Origin: Fischerella thermalis PCC 7521
GTDB lineage: Bacteria; Cyanobacteriota; Cyanobacteriia; Cyanobacteriales; Nostocaceae
Direction: 5' to 3'
DNA length: 64,000 bases
Assembly: GCF_000317225.1 (NCBI RefSeq)
Contig: NZ_AJLL01000068.1
Coordinates: forward strand, 1 to 64,000
The position numbers and the translations under genes are program-made. A model generated the notes under the pieces. That model was given only the letters and a program-made list of their open reading frames with translations. It was not told the origin of the DNA and made no database searches. Below are positions 18,169 to 26,597 of this stretch, one piece after another. The number at the start of each line of letters is the position of its first letter. The stretch's first letter is position 1.

Positions 18169-18519
18169 TTAACGATTATTGGGTCTAGATACAATTGGAT
18201 TTTCCACAGCCTGCCTATACTGTTCGACTTCTTGTGTATAGCCAATTGGCAAAACAGCTTCCACGTTTTCGTGAGGGCGGGGAATAATGACCCAAGTTTC
18301 TAGGACACCGCCGTAAACATTCTCTACAGCTTCTACACCGGCTGCAACAGCCGTTTTTACCTCTTGTATATCACCTCGGACGTTCACAGTAAAGCGAGCG
18401 CTACCAGCTCTTATATAACCTACGAGGGTGACTCGACCTGCTTTCACCATCGCATCTGCCGCAGCTAGTACGGCAGGAAAACCCTTAGTTTCTATTGATC
18501 CAACTGCCTGTAGTGGCAT
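18169..18519 (-). CDS. ccmK4: Carboxysome shell protein CcmK4
   Basis: A 116-residue single BMC-domain protein that forms hexamers in the beta-carboxysome shell facets. [20 protein letters not shown] at the start, [21 protein letters not shown] in the middle and [19 protein letters not shown] near the end match the CcmK4 type from memory of Synechocystis ([11 protein letters not shown] and IPRPHENV are its hallmarks). The pore region near the conserved RAGSARF differs from CcmK3. It is the second gene of the ccmK3-ccmK4 satellite pair, 142 bases after ccmK3 on the same strand; in beta-cyanobacteria these two lie apart from the main ccmKLMN cluster and tune shell permeability by forming mixed hexamers. 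Confidence 0.93.
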   Translation of the reverse strand: MPLQAVGSIETKGFPAVLAAADAMVKAGRVTLVGYIRAGSARFTVNVRGDIQEVKTAVAAGVEAVENVYGGVLETWVIIPRPHENVEAVLPIGYTQEVEQYRQAVENPIVSRPNNR

Positions 18520-18661
18520 TGGTTGTCTCCTATATCAGTAAAAGTTATGTGGCGCTACCAATTAATTGTACGAAGGTTGCTACATATTTTATAGAGTTAA
18601 ATCTATCATCTTTATTTATTATTCCGGGAAGCAAGTACACAGGATGATTTGACAACCAAAT

Positions 18662-18979
18662 TTAGAAAATGCGAAATGGCTCTGATTTTTTAGTGAAATG
18701 TATAGGTAGAACAGATTCTACATTCTCTGGTGGGTTGGGAACAATATAATGGGTGATCAGTTGACCGCCATCACCTTGGGCTTGGTTGCAAGCTTCTATA
18801 CCTGCTGCAACTGCTCTTTTGACTTCAGCAACCTGTCCTCGCACAGCGACTAAAAAACGAGCGCTTTCTGCTAAACCGTAGTATACAAGGGTAACTTCAG
18901 CAGTTTTGACCATTGCGTCTGCTGCTGCTAATACAGGGGGAAAACCTAAAGTTTCTATAACTCCAACTGCTAGTGGCAT
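18662..18979 (-). CDS. ccmK3: Carboxysome shell protein CcmK3
   Basis: A 105-residue BMC-domain shell protein. [40 protein letters not shown] and HYIVPNPPENVESVLPIHF match the CcmK3 type (YYxLAE replaces the GYIRAGS of CcmK4). CcmK3 is thought not to form homohexamers and instead to join CcmK4. An upstream TTG (18994) is in frame, but the ATG at 18979 is preceded by GGAGAG nine bases earlier and gives the usual N-terminus MPLAVGV, so it is chosen. It is the first gene of the pair and carries the presumed promoter in 18980-19100. Confidence 0.92.
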   Translation of the reverse strand: MPLAVGVIETLGFPPVLAAADAMVKTAEVTLVYYGLAESARFLVAVRGQVAEVKRAVAAGIEACNQAQGDGGQLITHYIVPNPPENVESVLPIHFTKKSEPFRIF

Positions 18980-19244
18980 GGCTTGACTCTCCAAAAAGTT
19001 AGGGCAAATGTGATATTTATTCTACGATGTGTGGGGAGGTGGGGAGTATGGGAGTGTGGGGCAATGGGGAGAAAACAATTCAAAATTAACGTATTTGCAA
19101 GAGAGTTGAGGGGTGTGTAGACACCTTCGGCTTAAGGTAAGGATGGAGTCAATAACTAGCTACTAATTACTAACTACCCCGAAACAGATAGGATCAATAC
19201 TGTGAGAATCTAAACCTCTAAAAATTCACAGGGGAAAACGCTTT

Positions 19245-20312
19245 ATGAATTTGCTTCAACTCCAAAATTGGCTAGACAATACTTCCTTTGCCGTCCTTTT
19301 TACCACAATGCTGATTTATTGGAGTGGGGCGGCTTTTCCCAACTTGCCCTACTTGCCAGCATTAGGAACCGCAGGAATGGCGATCGCAAATTTGTGTATT
19401 GCCACAATGTTAGGGGCGCGATGGCTAGAGGCTGGTTATTTCCCTCTCAGCAATTTGTATGAATCTCTGTTTTTCCTCGCTTGGGGAATCACTACCATCC
19501 ATTTGATTGCAGAAAACAACAGCCGCAGTCGTTTGGTGGGAGTTGTTACCGCCCCTGTTGCCATGAGTATTACTGCTTTTGCTACCCTCACATTACCATC
19601 CCAAATGCAAGTAGCAGAACCTTTAGTACCTGCATTGAAATCAAATTGGCTGATGATGCACGTTAGCGTCATGATGTTAAGTTATGCCGCTTTAATGGTA
19701 GGTTCATTGTTGGCGATCGCTTTTTTAATTGTCACTCGTGGGCAGGAGATTAGACTCCAGGGTAGCTCTGTCGGGACTGGTGGCTATCGCAGCAACGGCT
19801 ACCGCTTGCAAAAAGCAGGTGAATTAATTTCTCAATCATCAGCAATGATTGCAGACAATAATGGTAATGGTGTTGCCCGTTATGAATCCACCAACAATGG
19901 TAAAACCGCCGTTTTGGATACCGTATTAGCACCTACAATTCAAAATCTAAAATCCGACACCCAAGATTCTCAACCTCTTTCTCCCCAACGTCTTAGCCTG
20001 GCTGAAACCCTAGATAACATCAGCTATCGGATCATTGGACTCGGATTTCCTCTGCTGACAATTGGTATTATTGCTGGTGCAGTTTGGGCTAACGAAGCTT
20101 GGGGTTCTTACTGGAGTTGGGACCCCAAGGAAACTTGGGCGCTAATTACCTGGTTAGTATTTGCAGCATACCTCCACGCCCGTATTACTCGTGGTTGGCA
20201 AGGACGTCGCCCAGCTATTTTAGCTGCTAGTGGTTTTGTCGTTGTCTGGGTTTGCTATTTGGGTGTGAATTTGTTGGGTAAGGGTTTACACTCTTATGGC
20301 TGGTTCTTTTAG
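19245..20312 (+). CDS. ccsB: c-type cytochrome biogenesis protein CcsB (CcsA/ResC type)
   Basis: A 355-residue membrane protein of the system II (Ccs) haem-delivery complex, which with Ccs1 attaches haem to apocytochromes on the lumen side of the thylakoid. The haem-handling WWD motif is plain: [22 protein letters not shown] (around residues 280-300), with conserved histidines in [11 protein letters not shown] (near residue 140) and at [13 protein letters not shown] near the end. Eight or so membrane helices. Residues 170-245 form an unusually long, polar, Ser/Asn-rich loop with no membrane segment; it contains an AAAATCC-type repeat (19935-19957) in frame, so the loop probably grew by repeat insertion. 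The family is called CcsA in chloroplasts. No ccs1 gene in the window. Confidence 0.93.
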   Translation: MNLLQLQNWLDNTSFAVLFTTMLIYWSGAAFPNLPYLPALGTAGMAIANLCIATMLGARWLEAGYFPLSNLYESLFFLAWGITTIHLIAENNSRSRLVGVVTAPVAMSITAFATLTLPSQMQVAEPLVPALKSNWLMMHVSVMMLSYAALMVGSLLAIAFLIVTRGQEIRLQGSSVGTGGYRSNGYRLQKAGELISQSSAMIADNNGNGVARYESTNNGKTAVLDTVLAPTIQNLKSDTQDSQPLSPQRLSLAETLDNISYRIIGLGFPLLTIGIIAGAVWANEAWGSYWSWDPKETWALITWLVFAAYLHARITRGWQGRRPAILAASGFVVVWVCYLGVNLLGKGLHSYGWFF

Positions 20313-20365
20313 AAATCTCGCCCTTCAACTCCTCTTTATGAAGGTTGCGACGTTAAAGAGTCCGT

Positions 20366-20394
20366 AAATTATCCTTGCTCAGGATGGATAATTT
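20366..20394. other. Stem-loop after ccsB
   Basis: AAATTATCC (20366-20374) and its exact complement GGATAATTT (20386-20394). It lies 54 bases past the ccsB stop and may be a terminator without a long T run. Confidence 0.55.
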
Positions 20395-20405
20395 GAAATT
20401 AACTG

Positions 20406-20444
20406 CAATCTCCTGGGAACTATAAATTTAGTTCTAGGAGATTG
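20406..20444 (+). promoter_or_regulatory. Hairpin that would bury the ribosome binding site of the KGK gene
   Basis: CAATCTCCT (20406-20414) is the exact complement of AGGAGATTG (20436-20444), and GAAC (20417-20420) pairs with GTTC (20431-20434). The right arm contains the Shine-Dalgarno AGGAG (20436-20440), seven bases before the ATG at 20448. In RNA this stem would block ribosome access, a layout seen in RNA thermometers and translational switches. Confidence 0.6.
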
Positions 20445-20447
20445 ATT

Positions 20448-20786
20448 ATGAATGATAAGTGGGAAGCGTTAAATCCAGAAGATGATGTTTTGTATTTTCG
20501 TCAACCTCTGTTTGAAGATTCAAATCACACCCAGTTATTATTTGAACTAATAAATAAAATTAAGACTGCTTCTTGTGAAGGTGTTTCACTAAGAGCATTT
20601 TTTGAAGAGGGATTAGATTGTCACGTTCTAATCCCTGGTAAAAAGTGGCGAGAAGGTAAAATTAGATTATGTGTAGAATTTTGTTCTGATGATTCGGAAA
20701 AATTAGATAAGAATCAGCAAGAATCAGACATAGACAACAATCGTCAATTTAAAGACTTTACGTATTATAAAGAGTTTAATAACTAA
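20448..20786 (+). CDS. KGK domain-like small protein
   Basis: A 112-residue acidic protein. The middle part, GLDCHVLIPGKKWREGKIRLCVEFCSDD (residues 60-87), fits the KGK family, a cyanobacterial domain of unknown function named for a KGK motif (here the KKWREGKIRL stretch). The N-terminal part carries DVLYFRQPLFEDSNHTQLLFELI. An in-frame TTG at 20442 is possible, but the ATG at 20448 has AGGAG seven bases upstream. That ribosome binding site lies in the right arm of a strong hairpin. tilS follows 79 bases later on the same strand. Function unknown; the family call is moderate. Confidence 0.6.
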   Translation: MNDKWEALNPEDDVLYFRQPLFEDSNHTQLLFELINKIKTASCEGVSLRAFFEEGLDCHVLIPGKKWREGKIRLCVEFCSDDSEKLDKNQQESDIDNNRQFKDFTYYKEFNN

Positions 20787-20865
20787 TGTTTTATATTTTT
20801 GATTAAACGCACCAGGGGCCCAAAGTTAGTAATGAAGGGACACAGAGTTTTTTTGAGGATAATTC

Positions 20866-21978
20866 GTGCTGCAAAATTCAAAATATGATAATTTTTTTGA
20901 TGGTACAAGCCCTCAAATAAATCTTGTGGAACCAATCCAAAATCCAAAATCTCAAATCCAAAATCGGGTGACATGGACTCCCCTACATGCAAAAATCCAT
21001 CGCACTATCCGATCACGTCACCTGTTTGAACGTAAGGAGCATTTGCTAGTTGCAGTTTCTGGTGGACAAGATTCTCTTTGTTTAATTAAATTATTGTTAG
21101 ATTTACAACCCAAATGGGAATGGAAGTTAGGTATTGCCCACTGTGATCATCGCTGGCGGACTGACTCACAGGCTAATGCCCAGCACATAGAAAATTTGGC
21201 TAAAAATTGGGGTATATCTTTTTACTTGCAAACTGTAGAGACGCGAGATCTCGCGTCTCTACAAAGTGAGGCTGCTGCAAGGGAATGGCGGTATCAAGTT
21301 TTGAGTGCGATCGCCCAGGAGCATAATTATAAATATGTAGTTACAGGTCACACAGCAAGCGATCGGGCAGAAACATTACTTTATAACTTAATTCGTGGTG
21401 CTGGTGCTGATGGTCTGCAAGCTTTGACTTGGAAACGTTCACTTGTTGATGGCATTATACTGGTGCGTCCACTTTTAGAAATTACCCGCACAGAAACTGG
21501 GCTATTTTGCCAAGATTTGCAACTGCCTATCTGGGAAGATTTTACAAATCAAGATTTAAAGTACGCCCGTAACCGAATTCGCCAAGAAGTCATACCATAT
21601 TTGTCAGAAAATTTCAACCCGAAAGTAGAATTAGCTTTAGCTCAAACAGCAGAACTACTGCAAGCGGAAGTGGAGTATTTAGAAAAAGCTGCCCAAGCTT
21701 TGCGAGAAGAGGCGATGGTAGGAAGAACAATTATCCCATCAGAAACTCCCGACCAACTTCTCAGACTCAATCGTCGTGTATTACAGAAAGCCCCAATTGC
21801 TCTACAAAGACGTGTAATGCGGCAAGTTTTACAACAAATCCTTCCTGTAGCTCCCACATTTGAGCAAATCGAAAAACTCACAGCTTTAATTACAGCACCA
21901 AATAAATCGCAAACTGATCCATTTCCCAGTGGTGCGACAGCGATAGTAGAAAGTGATTGGATCACGATTAAATCTTAA
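20866..21978 (+). CDS. tilS: tRNA(Ile)-lysidine synthetase TilS
   Basis: Modifies C34 of the CAU anticodon of tRNA-Ile to lysidine, so that it reads AUA; essential in bacteria. The 370-residue protein has the PP-loop ATP-binding motif AVSGGQDSLCL near residues 63-73 (consensus SGGxDS), HCDHRWR near residue 93, VTGHTASDRAETLLYNLIRGAGADGL near residues 158-183, and the C-terminal substrate domain. Two oddities: the first 34 residues are coded by a run of AAATCCAAAATC intergenic repeat, so the true start may be the GTG at 20968 (VTWTPLHAKIH), where I would expect the family to begin; and a perfect 28-base palindrome at 21235-21262 lies in frame inside the gene, adding about ten residues near residue 124. 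Confidence 0.93.
   Translation: MLQNSKYDNFFDGTSPQINLVEPIQNPKSQIQNRVTWTPLHAKIHRTIRSRHLFERKEHLLVAVSGGQDSLCLIKLLLDLQPKWEWKLGIAHCDHRWRTDSQANAQHIENLAKNWGISFYLQTVETRDLASLQSEAAAREWRYQVLSAIAQEHNYKYVVTGHTASDRAETLLYNLIRGAGADGLQALTWKRSLVDGIILVRPLLEITRTETGLFCQDLQLPIWEDFTNQDLKYARNRIRQEVIPYLSENFNPKVELALAQTAELLQAEVEYLEKAAQALREEAMVGRTIIPSETPDQLLRLNRRVLQKAPIALQRRVMRQVLQQILPVAPTFEQIEKLTALITAPNKSQTDPFPSGATAIVESDWITIKS
21235..21262. repeat. Perfect 28-base palindrome inside tilS
   Basis: GTAGAGACGCGAGA followed by its exact complement TCTCGCGTCTCTAC. It encodes VETRDLASL in tilS. The outer GTAGAGACG/CGTCTCTAC arms are shared with the copies at 3160, 52861 and 60921, so it belongs to the same dispersed family. 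Confidence 0.85.
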
Positions 21979-22165
21979 ACAATTGTGAATTTATAAAAGT
22001 CGATAATGCACAACGACGCGAGTGTTAAGTTATCCATTACAAACAGCTAACTATTGACTGATTCCCAATTAGTCTATCTGTGTTTATCTGTGTGTATCGG
22101 TGGTCGATTTCCAAAACATGATTTTGGTCAAGGCTTAACTCACATTAGCCATAATTCATAATTTT

Positions 22166-23920
22166 TCATATTGCTGACAATTCTGGTTGAGAAATTAAAC
22201 TCAGGATAACCTGACGCATCTGGTTAATAGCCTGGAGTTGAGAATCACCAATTTGTTGAACTTCCGCTAAAGATTCAGAAACACCTTGTAGTTTTTGTCG
22301 CAACCCATCCAAGGAATCTTGAATTGGTTGTAAAGCTTGTTGATATAAATTGAGCTGACCTTGGGATTGGGCAGTTGTTGTTCGCAAAGACAGCAAATTT
22401 TGCTCCATTGTTTGCAGTTCCTCGCGTTTCATTGCCTGTGCTTGAGTTTGTTGCTCAATATCTGCTTGTATCTGATTAATGCTAGCTTGTACCTGCTCAA
22501 TCTCTGTTTCTAGATTTTGTAGGGTTTCTGACAGTTGTTGTCGTTGTTTTTGGATTTGTTCGAGTACCGGATTTAAATCCAATTTTTCATCTTCATTCGC
22601 GACGGTTTGTCCTTGTCGCCGCAGTAGTACTATTTTGTGCTGCTTGAGCAGTGCTTGACGCTCAAGTAAATGGCGACGTTGTCCTACCAAAGTTTCATTT
22701 AGCATCTGGTAGTGGTCTTTTTCATCAGCTAGTTCCGTTTCTAATTGACTTCGTTCACTTGCCGATGCTTGATTTATTTTTTGTTGGATTTCTTCTATAG
22801 CTTCTTGTTTATATTTCAGCTCTTGTTCTTGATCGTTGACAAAGCTAGAGTCTATGTTTAATTTTTCTTGCAAGTCTTGTACTATTTTTTGCAGTTCTTC
22901 TAGAGGCATTTTTTCCAAAGTTTCCAAATCAAACTCTGGAGAGGGAACAACATCACTATAATTTGTAGCTAAAGAGTAAATTTGTTGGTATAACTGTTCC
23001 TGATATCGCAGTTGCTCTTTCAGTATCCGAACATACTCTTGTTTGCTATGGAGAGTAGTTGTGTTCACCTGCAACTGAGCTGTTTGTTGTTCTAGAGAAT
23101 TTTGAGTTTGCTGCCATTCATTTTGGCGTTCCGAGAAAAGTTGCGACAAACGTTCAATTTCAGCCTGTTGTTTCTCAATTAATATTCTTTGTTGTTCTAG
23201 TTGTTGCCAGTGGGGATTGAGCAAAGCTTGCTGTTTTTCCACCATTTCAAATGCTAGATGCAGATTTTCCCGCACTATTTCTGTCGGAGCAACACTACTA
23301 GAAAGCTGATCCAGTAACTCTTGTAATACCCGAGTTTGTTCTTCATCCATCACAGTCGGTGGCTGCAACTGTGCTTGATGTTCTTCTAGGCGACGCTGCT
23401 CACCCCGTAAATGCTCCCAAGCTCCTTCTAGTTCTTGGCGGTTACGCTCTATTTCTTGTTGCAACCTTTCAATTTCAGCACGGCAAGTTTCAACTTCCTG
23501 TTTTTCTGCATCTAAGCGTTGAAACTCATCTTCCATCTGTTGCAGCTGTTCTAAGCGTGTTTCCATTTCTATTTCCCGGCGGTTAAGTTCCTGCGCTTGA
23601 AATGTTAGCGACTCTTTCCACTGGTCAATTTCTTCTTCTTTCAGTTTAAATTTTTCTAGTTGGCGAGAAAAATTCTGCAAAATGTTCACTAGCGGTCGTC
23701 CCGCTTCTTGTATTCGCTGTACTTGGCGCTGAGGATTCAATTCTACCAGTACCAGCGCACCATCATTTAATTTACTGGCTTCTTCAACTGCAATGACTTC
23801 TTCTGACCCAGTACTCCAACTCTGGTCTGTCCGTTGACAAGCCAGAAGTTTCAGTTCCGTTTTGCCACCACCACCAAGCAAACCGCCTTTTTGTTTTTGT
23901 ACTTCTGCTAAATACAGCAC
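22166..23920 (-). CDS. hmpF: Pilus motility taxis protein HmpF
   Basis: A 584-residue protein: an N-terminal 85-residue conserved region (MLYLAEVQKQKGGLLGGGGK, KLLACQRTDQSW, VLVELNPQRQVQRIQEAGRPLV) followed by coiled coil to the end, rich in Gln and Glu. This is the HmpF layout described in Nostoc punctiforme, where HmpF sits at the leading pole of motile hormogonium cells and is needed to activate the type IV pili. Its place here, diverging from a PatA-CheY-CheW-MCP-CheA operon, is the same as I recall for the hmp locus, which supports the name. It converges on tilS. A stem-loop in its leader (23986-24025) may regulate it. Confidence 0.9.
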   Translation of the reverse strand: MLYLAEVQKQKGGLLGGGGKTELKLLACQRTDQSWSTGSEEVIAVEEASKLNDGALVLVELNPQRQVQRIQEAGRPLVNILQNFSRQLEKFKLKEEEIDQWKESLTFQAQELNRREIEMETRLEQLQQMEDEFQRLDAEKQEVETCRAEIERLQQEIERNRQELEGAWEHLRGEQRRLEEHQAQLQPPTVMDEEQTRVLQELLDQLSSSVAPTEIVRENLHLAFEMVEKQQALLNPHWQQLEQQRILIEKQQAEIERLSQLFSERQNEWQQTQNSLEQQTAQLQVNTTTLHSKQEYVRILKEQLRYQEQLYQQIYSLATNYSDVVPSPEFDLETLEKMPLEELQKIVQDLQEKLNIDSSFVNDQEQELKYKQEAIEEIQQKINQASASERSQLETELADEKDHYQMLNETLVGQRRHLLERQALLKQHKIVLLRRQGQTVANEDEKLDLNPVLEQIQKQRQQLSETLQNLETEIEQVQASINQIQADIEQQTQAQAMKREELQTMEQNLLSLRTTTAQSQGQLNLYQQALQPIQDSLDGLRQKLQGVSESLAEVQQIGDSQLQAINQMRQVILSLISQPELSAI

Positions 23921-24291
23921 ACCTTTAATCCTTTTGATGCACTTAATAAATTTGTTTTTGGTTATACATGAGATAATTACGTTAACCTGCCTTGTTTAAC
24001 CCAAGTCGGAGGTAAACAAGACAGGCAAAATTTATGTATAGACAAGAAATATCACGTCTGGTTATTCAGACAACTAAATTGTTGTTTCTTCAATATTTTG
24101 TACTGTTGTGAGTTATGATGACTACCGTGTTATCACTCACTTAATCTAGGTATATTAAAAAATATTAAACTTTATTGGTTAGTAGTTGGTGGTTGTTGGT
24201 TGATGGTTAGTAGTTATTTTTCTTCCTTGTTTCCCATGTCTTTCTTGTCTCCCCCTTTCCAGTTCCCAAAAAAGGAGTGCCTTTTCACTAA
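23921..24291. other. Divergent control region of hmpF and the hmp operon
   Basis: 371 bases holding both promoters. Features: a leader stem-loop for hmpF at 23986-24025 and heptamer-type repeats at 24177-24215 shortly before the AAAAGGAG ribosome binding site (24270-24277) of the first operon gene. I did not find a clear sigma-factor motif by eye. Confidence 0.5.
23986..24025. promoter_or_regulatory. Stem-loop in the hmpF leader
   Basis: CCTGCCTTGTTTA (23986-23998) pairs with TAAACAAGACAGG (24013-24025) with one mismatch, around a 14-base loop. It lies 66 bases before the hmpF start on the minus strand. Confidence 0.6.
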
Positions 24292-25503
24292 ATGCAGGGA
24301 AATTTATATGAGATAGATATCCGCAGTATCCTGCAATTAATAGAGTTGGGGCAGCGTACTGGACAACTATTTGTAGAAGCCCATAGCTTTCACAAAAGTC
24401 CCCAACTTGGGAGAAATCACACTGGCAAGAATTTATCTTGGTTCGTATTTTTTCTGAACGGTGAGATTGTTTATGCAACCGATAGTGATAATAGTTTGTT
24501 GCGCCTGAGTGATTATTTACGTCATTATCAAGTCAAGGTACAGGTGACAGAAGAAGAACGAGCCTGCTTAGAAGTCTTGAATGCACCGGAATACGCCTAT
24601 TTGTGGACACTATTAGAGCAGAACATCATTGATCCAATCCAGGCTCGCAGTATTATTTATAACTTAGTACAGGAGACTCTCTTTGATCTGCTGAATTTAC
24701 AGCAGGGTAGCTTCGTTTTTGCAGTGGGTTCTGCACTGACACCACAATTAACAACTTTAGAAATCACACCTTTACTGAGCAAAATCGTGAAGCAGGTGCA
24801 ACAGTGGAAACAACTGTACCCTTACATTCAGTCTCCCGAACAATTTCCCATACTCACTGATATAGTCAATCTACGCTCTTCACTACCAGCAGTGACAGTT
24901 AATAAACTACAGCATTGGGCTAGTGGTCAAACATCCCTACGCCAATTAGCTCGTTATCTCAATCGCAATATTGTAACTGTCGCTAAAGCTATATACCCGT
25001 ATGTTCAACAGGGCTGGGTGCATTTAGTAGACTCAGACACAACTGAATTATTAACAAATCAACAAGATAAAACACTTAGCTTACAAGAAAACCACAAGCA
25101 ACGCATATTGTGTATTGATGATACACTCAGCATCTGTACACATATAGAGAAGATTTTGCAAACCCAAGGTTATGAAGCGATCGCCATAACTAATCCCCTA
25201 GAAGCACTCACTCGGGTTTTTCAATTCCAACCCGATTTAATTTTTTGTGATATTGCCATGCCAGAGTTGACTGGATACGAGATTTGTGAAATGCTGCGAC
25301 ACTCCCAAGCGTTTCGGAATATACCTGTTATTATGCTTACCGCTAAGGAAGGCTTTTTTGATCGAGTCAGAGCCACAATGGTGGGAGCTACCGATTATTT
25401 AACCAAGCCATTTGGGCATACTGAATTAGTAATCCTCGTAGAGAGATATTTAAACTACAGTAGAGGTGAAGTAATAAAACAAACACAACACTTGTTGATT
25501 TGA
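24292..25503 (+). CDS. hmpA: PatA-type response regulator (HmpA/PilG-like)
   Basis: A 403-residue response regulator. The N-terminal 110 residues are a PATAN-type domain (MQGNLYEIDIRSILQLIELG, then LSWFVFFLNGEIVYATDSDN), the middle region is helical and links to a C-terminal receiver domain (about residues 268-390; RILCIDDTLSICTHIEK, phosphoacceptor D near 318 in IFCDIAMPELTGYE, and the K of LTKPFGH). The same build is found in PatA of Anabaena and in the first gene of the Synechocystis tax3/pil chemotaxis cluster. It heads a five-gene run that matches hmpA-hmpE. PATAN proteins are thought to pass taxis signals to the pilus motor. Ribosome binding site AAAAGGAG. The gene symbol rests on gene order and recall of the N. 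punctiforme locus. Confidence 0.82.
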   Translation: MQGNLYEIDIRSILQLIELGQRTGQLFVEAHSFHKSPQLGRNHTGKNLSWFVFFLNGEIVYATDSDNSLLRLSDYLRHYQVKVQVTEEERACLEVLNAPEYAYLWTLLEQNIIDPIQARSIIYNLVQETLFDLLNLQQGSFVFAVGSALTPQLTTLEITPLLSKIVKQVQQWKQLYPYIQSPEQFPILTDIVNLRSSLPAVTVNKLQHWASGQTSLRQLARYLNRNIVTVAKAIYPYVQQGWVHLVDSDTTELLTNQQDKTLSLQENHKQRILCIDDTLSICTHIEKILQTQGYEAIAITNPLEALTRVFQFQPDLIFCDIAMPELTGYEICEMLRHSQAFRNIPVIMLTAKEGFFDRVRATMVGATDYLTKPFGHTELVILVERYLNYSRGEVIKQTQHLLI

Positions 25504-25671
25504 TAAAAGATAGAGTAAAAAATAATATCTACAGAACCAGCCAGCCAAAGAAAAACCTCATTACCTAGTAAAAGTGAAAAACATATTTATTTTATACAGT
25601 AAATGCTTACGGGGAAATCAGGGCATGTTCCCAGTAGGGACGTCTACATCAGGAGGTAGATAGGGGCATTT

Positions 25672-26037
25672 ATGAGTACAGTTCTGATTGTGGAAGACAG
25701 TATCGCACAAAGGGAGATGATCACAGACCTCCTGAAAGCAAGTGGCTTAACAGTAACCCATGCCACTGATGGAGTAGAAGCGTTGGAAGCAATTCAAATA
25801 GCTCCTCCTGATTTAGTGGTATTAGATATTGTCATGCCCCGAATGAATGGCTACGAAGTTTGCCGCCGACTAAAGTCCGACCCCAAAACCCAAAATGTCC
25901 CCGTCGTCATGTGTTCTTCCAAAGGAGAAGAATTTGATCGTTATTGGGGGATGAAACAAGGTGCAGACGCCTACATAGCCAAACCATTCCAACCAACTGA
26001 GTTGGTGGGAACAGTCAAACAACTACTGCGAGGATAA
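25672..26037 (+). CDS. hmpB: CheY-type response regulator (HmpB/PilH-like)
   Basis: A 121-residue stand-alone receiver domain: VLIVEDSIAQREMI at the start with the acidic pair ED, phosphoacceptor D53 in VVLDIVMPRMNGYEV, the switch residues MCSSKGEE, and K106 in YIAKPF. No output domain. It likely competes for phosphate from the downstream hybrid CheA or carries the signal to the pilus motor. The ATG follows AGGAGGTAGATAGGGGC. It is spaced 168 bases after hmpA but only 13 before the CheW gene. Confidence 0.88.
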   Translation: MSTVLIVEDSIAQREMITDLLKASGLTVTHATDGVEALEAIQIAPPDLVVLDIVMPRMNGYEVCRRLKSDPKTQNVPVVMCSSKGEEFDRYWGMKQGADAYIAKPFQPTELVGTVKQLLRG

Positions 26038-26050
26038 GGATGAGCAGAAC

Positions 26051-26581
26051 ATGGTTAACAAACCGGACTTTTTAGGAGGCAGTGGACAAGATCACTTTCG
26101 TCCTGAATTACAAGTAGAAAGTCCTGAAGGTGAGTTACATTTGCGGTTTTTTATTCCTTCGCGTCAGGAGTTTGCACTACCAGCAACTGGTATTCGCGAA
26201 GTCATCGAACTGAGTCCTGATCGAATCACCCCAATCCCTAATGCTTCTCCTTTACTTTTGGGTACTCTAAATTTACGAGGTCGAGTAATCTGGGTGGCTG
26301 ATTTGGGTCAATTTCTGGGAGAAGCAACAGCATTAAACACAGACCGCGCCGAAATTTCGGTGATCGCCATAGAAGAACAAGACACAATTGTGGGCTTAGC
26401 AGTAGAAGAAATTGGCGGTATGCATTGGCTAGACACACAGCATCTTATAGCACCAACAAATGTACCGGATACTATGGCTCCTTTTTTGCGGGGAGAGTGG
26501 TTAATAGATGCTCAAAACAAACAGTATCTCCGACTACTAGATCAAACAGCAATTTTACGTAGTGCGCGTTGGGCAGGATGA
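26051..26581 (+). CDS. hmpC: CheW-type coupling protein (HmpC/PilI-like)
   Basis: A 176-residue single CheW domain that would bridge the methyl-accepting protein and Che[26 protein letters not shown] (about 26-50), [28 protein letters not shown] (about 57-84) and [24 protein letters not shown] are the usual CheW elements. It starts 13 bases after hmpB and ends 16 bases before the methyl-accepting protein gene. Confidence 0.9.
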   Translation: MVNKPDFLGGSGQDHFRPELQVESPEGELHLRFFIPSRQEFALPATGIREVIELSPDRITPIPNASPLLLGTLNLRGRVIWVADLGQFLGEATALNTDRAEISVIAIEEQDTIVGLAVEEIGGMHWLDTQHLIAPTNVPDTMAPFLRGEWLIDAQNKQYLRLLDQTAILRSARWAG

Positions 26582-26597
26582 AATAGGGAGGCAATAC

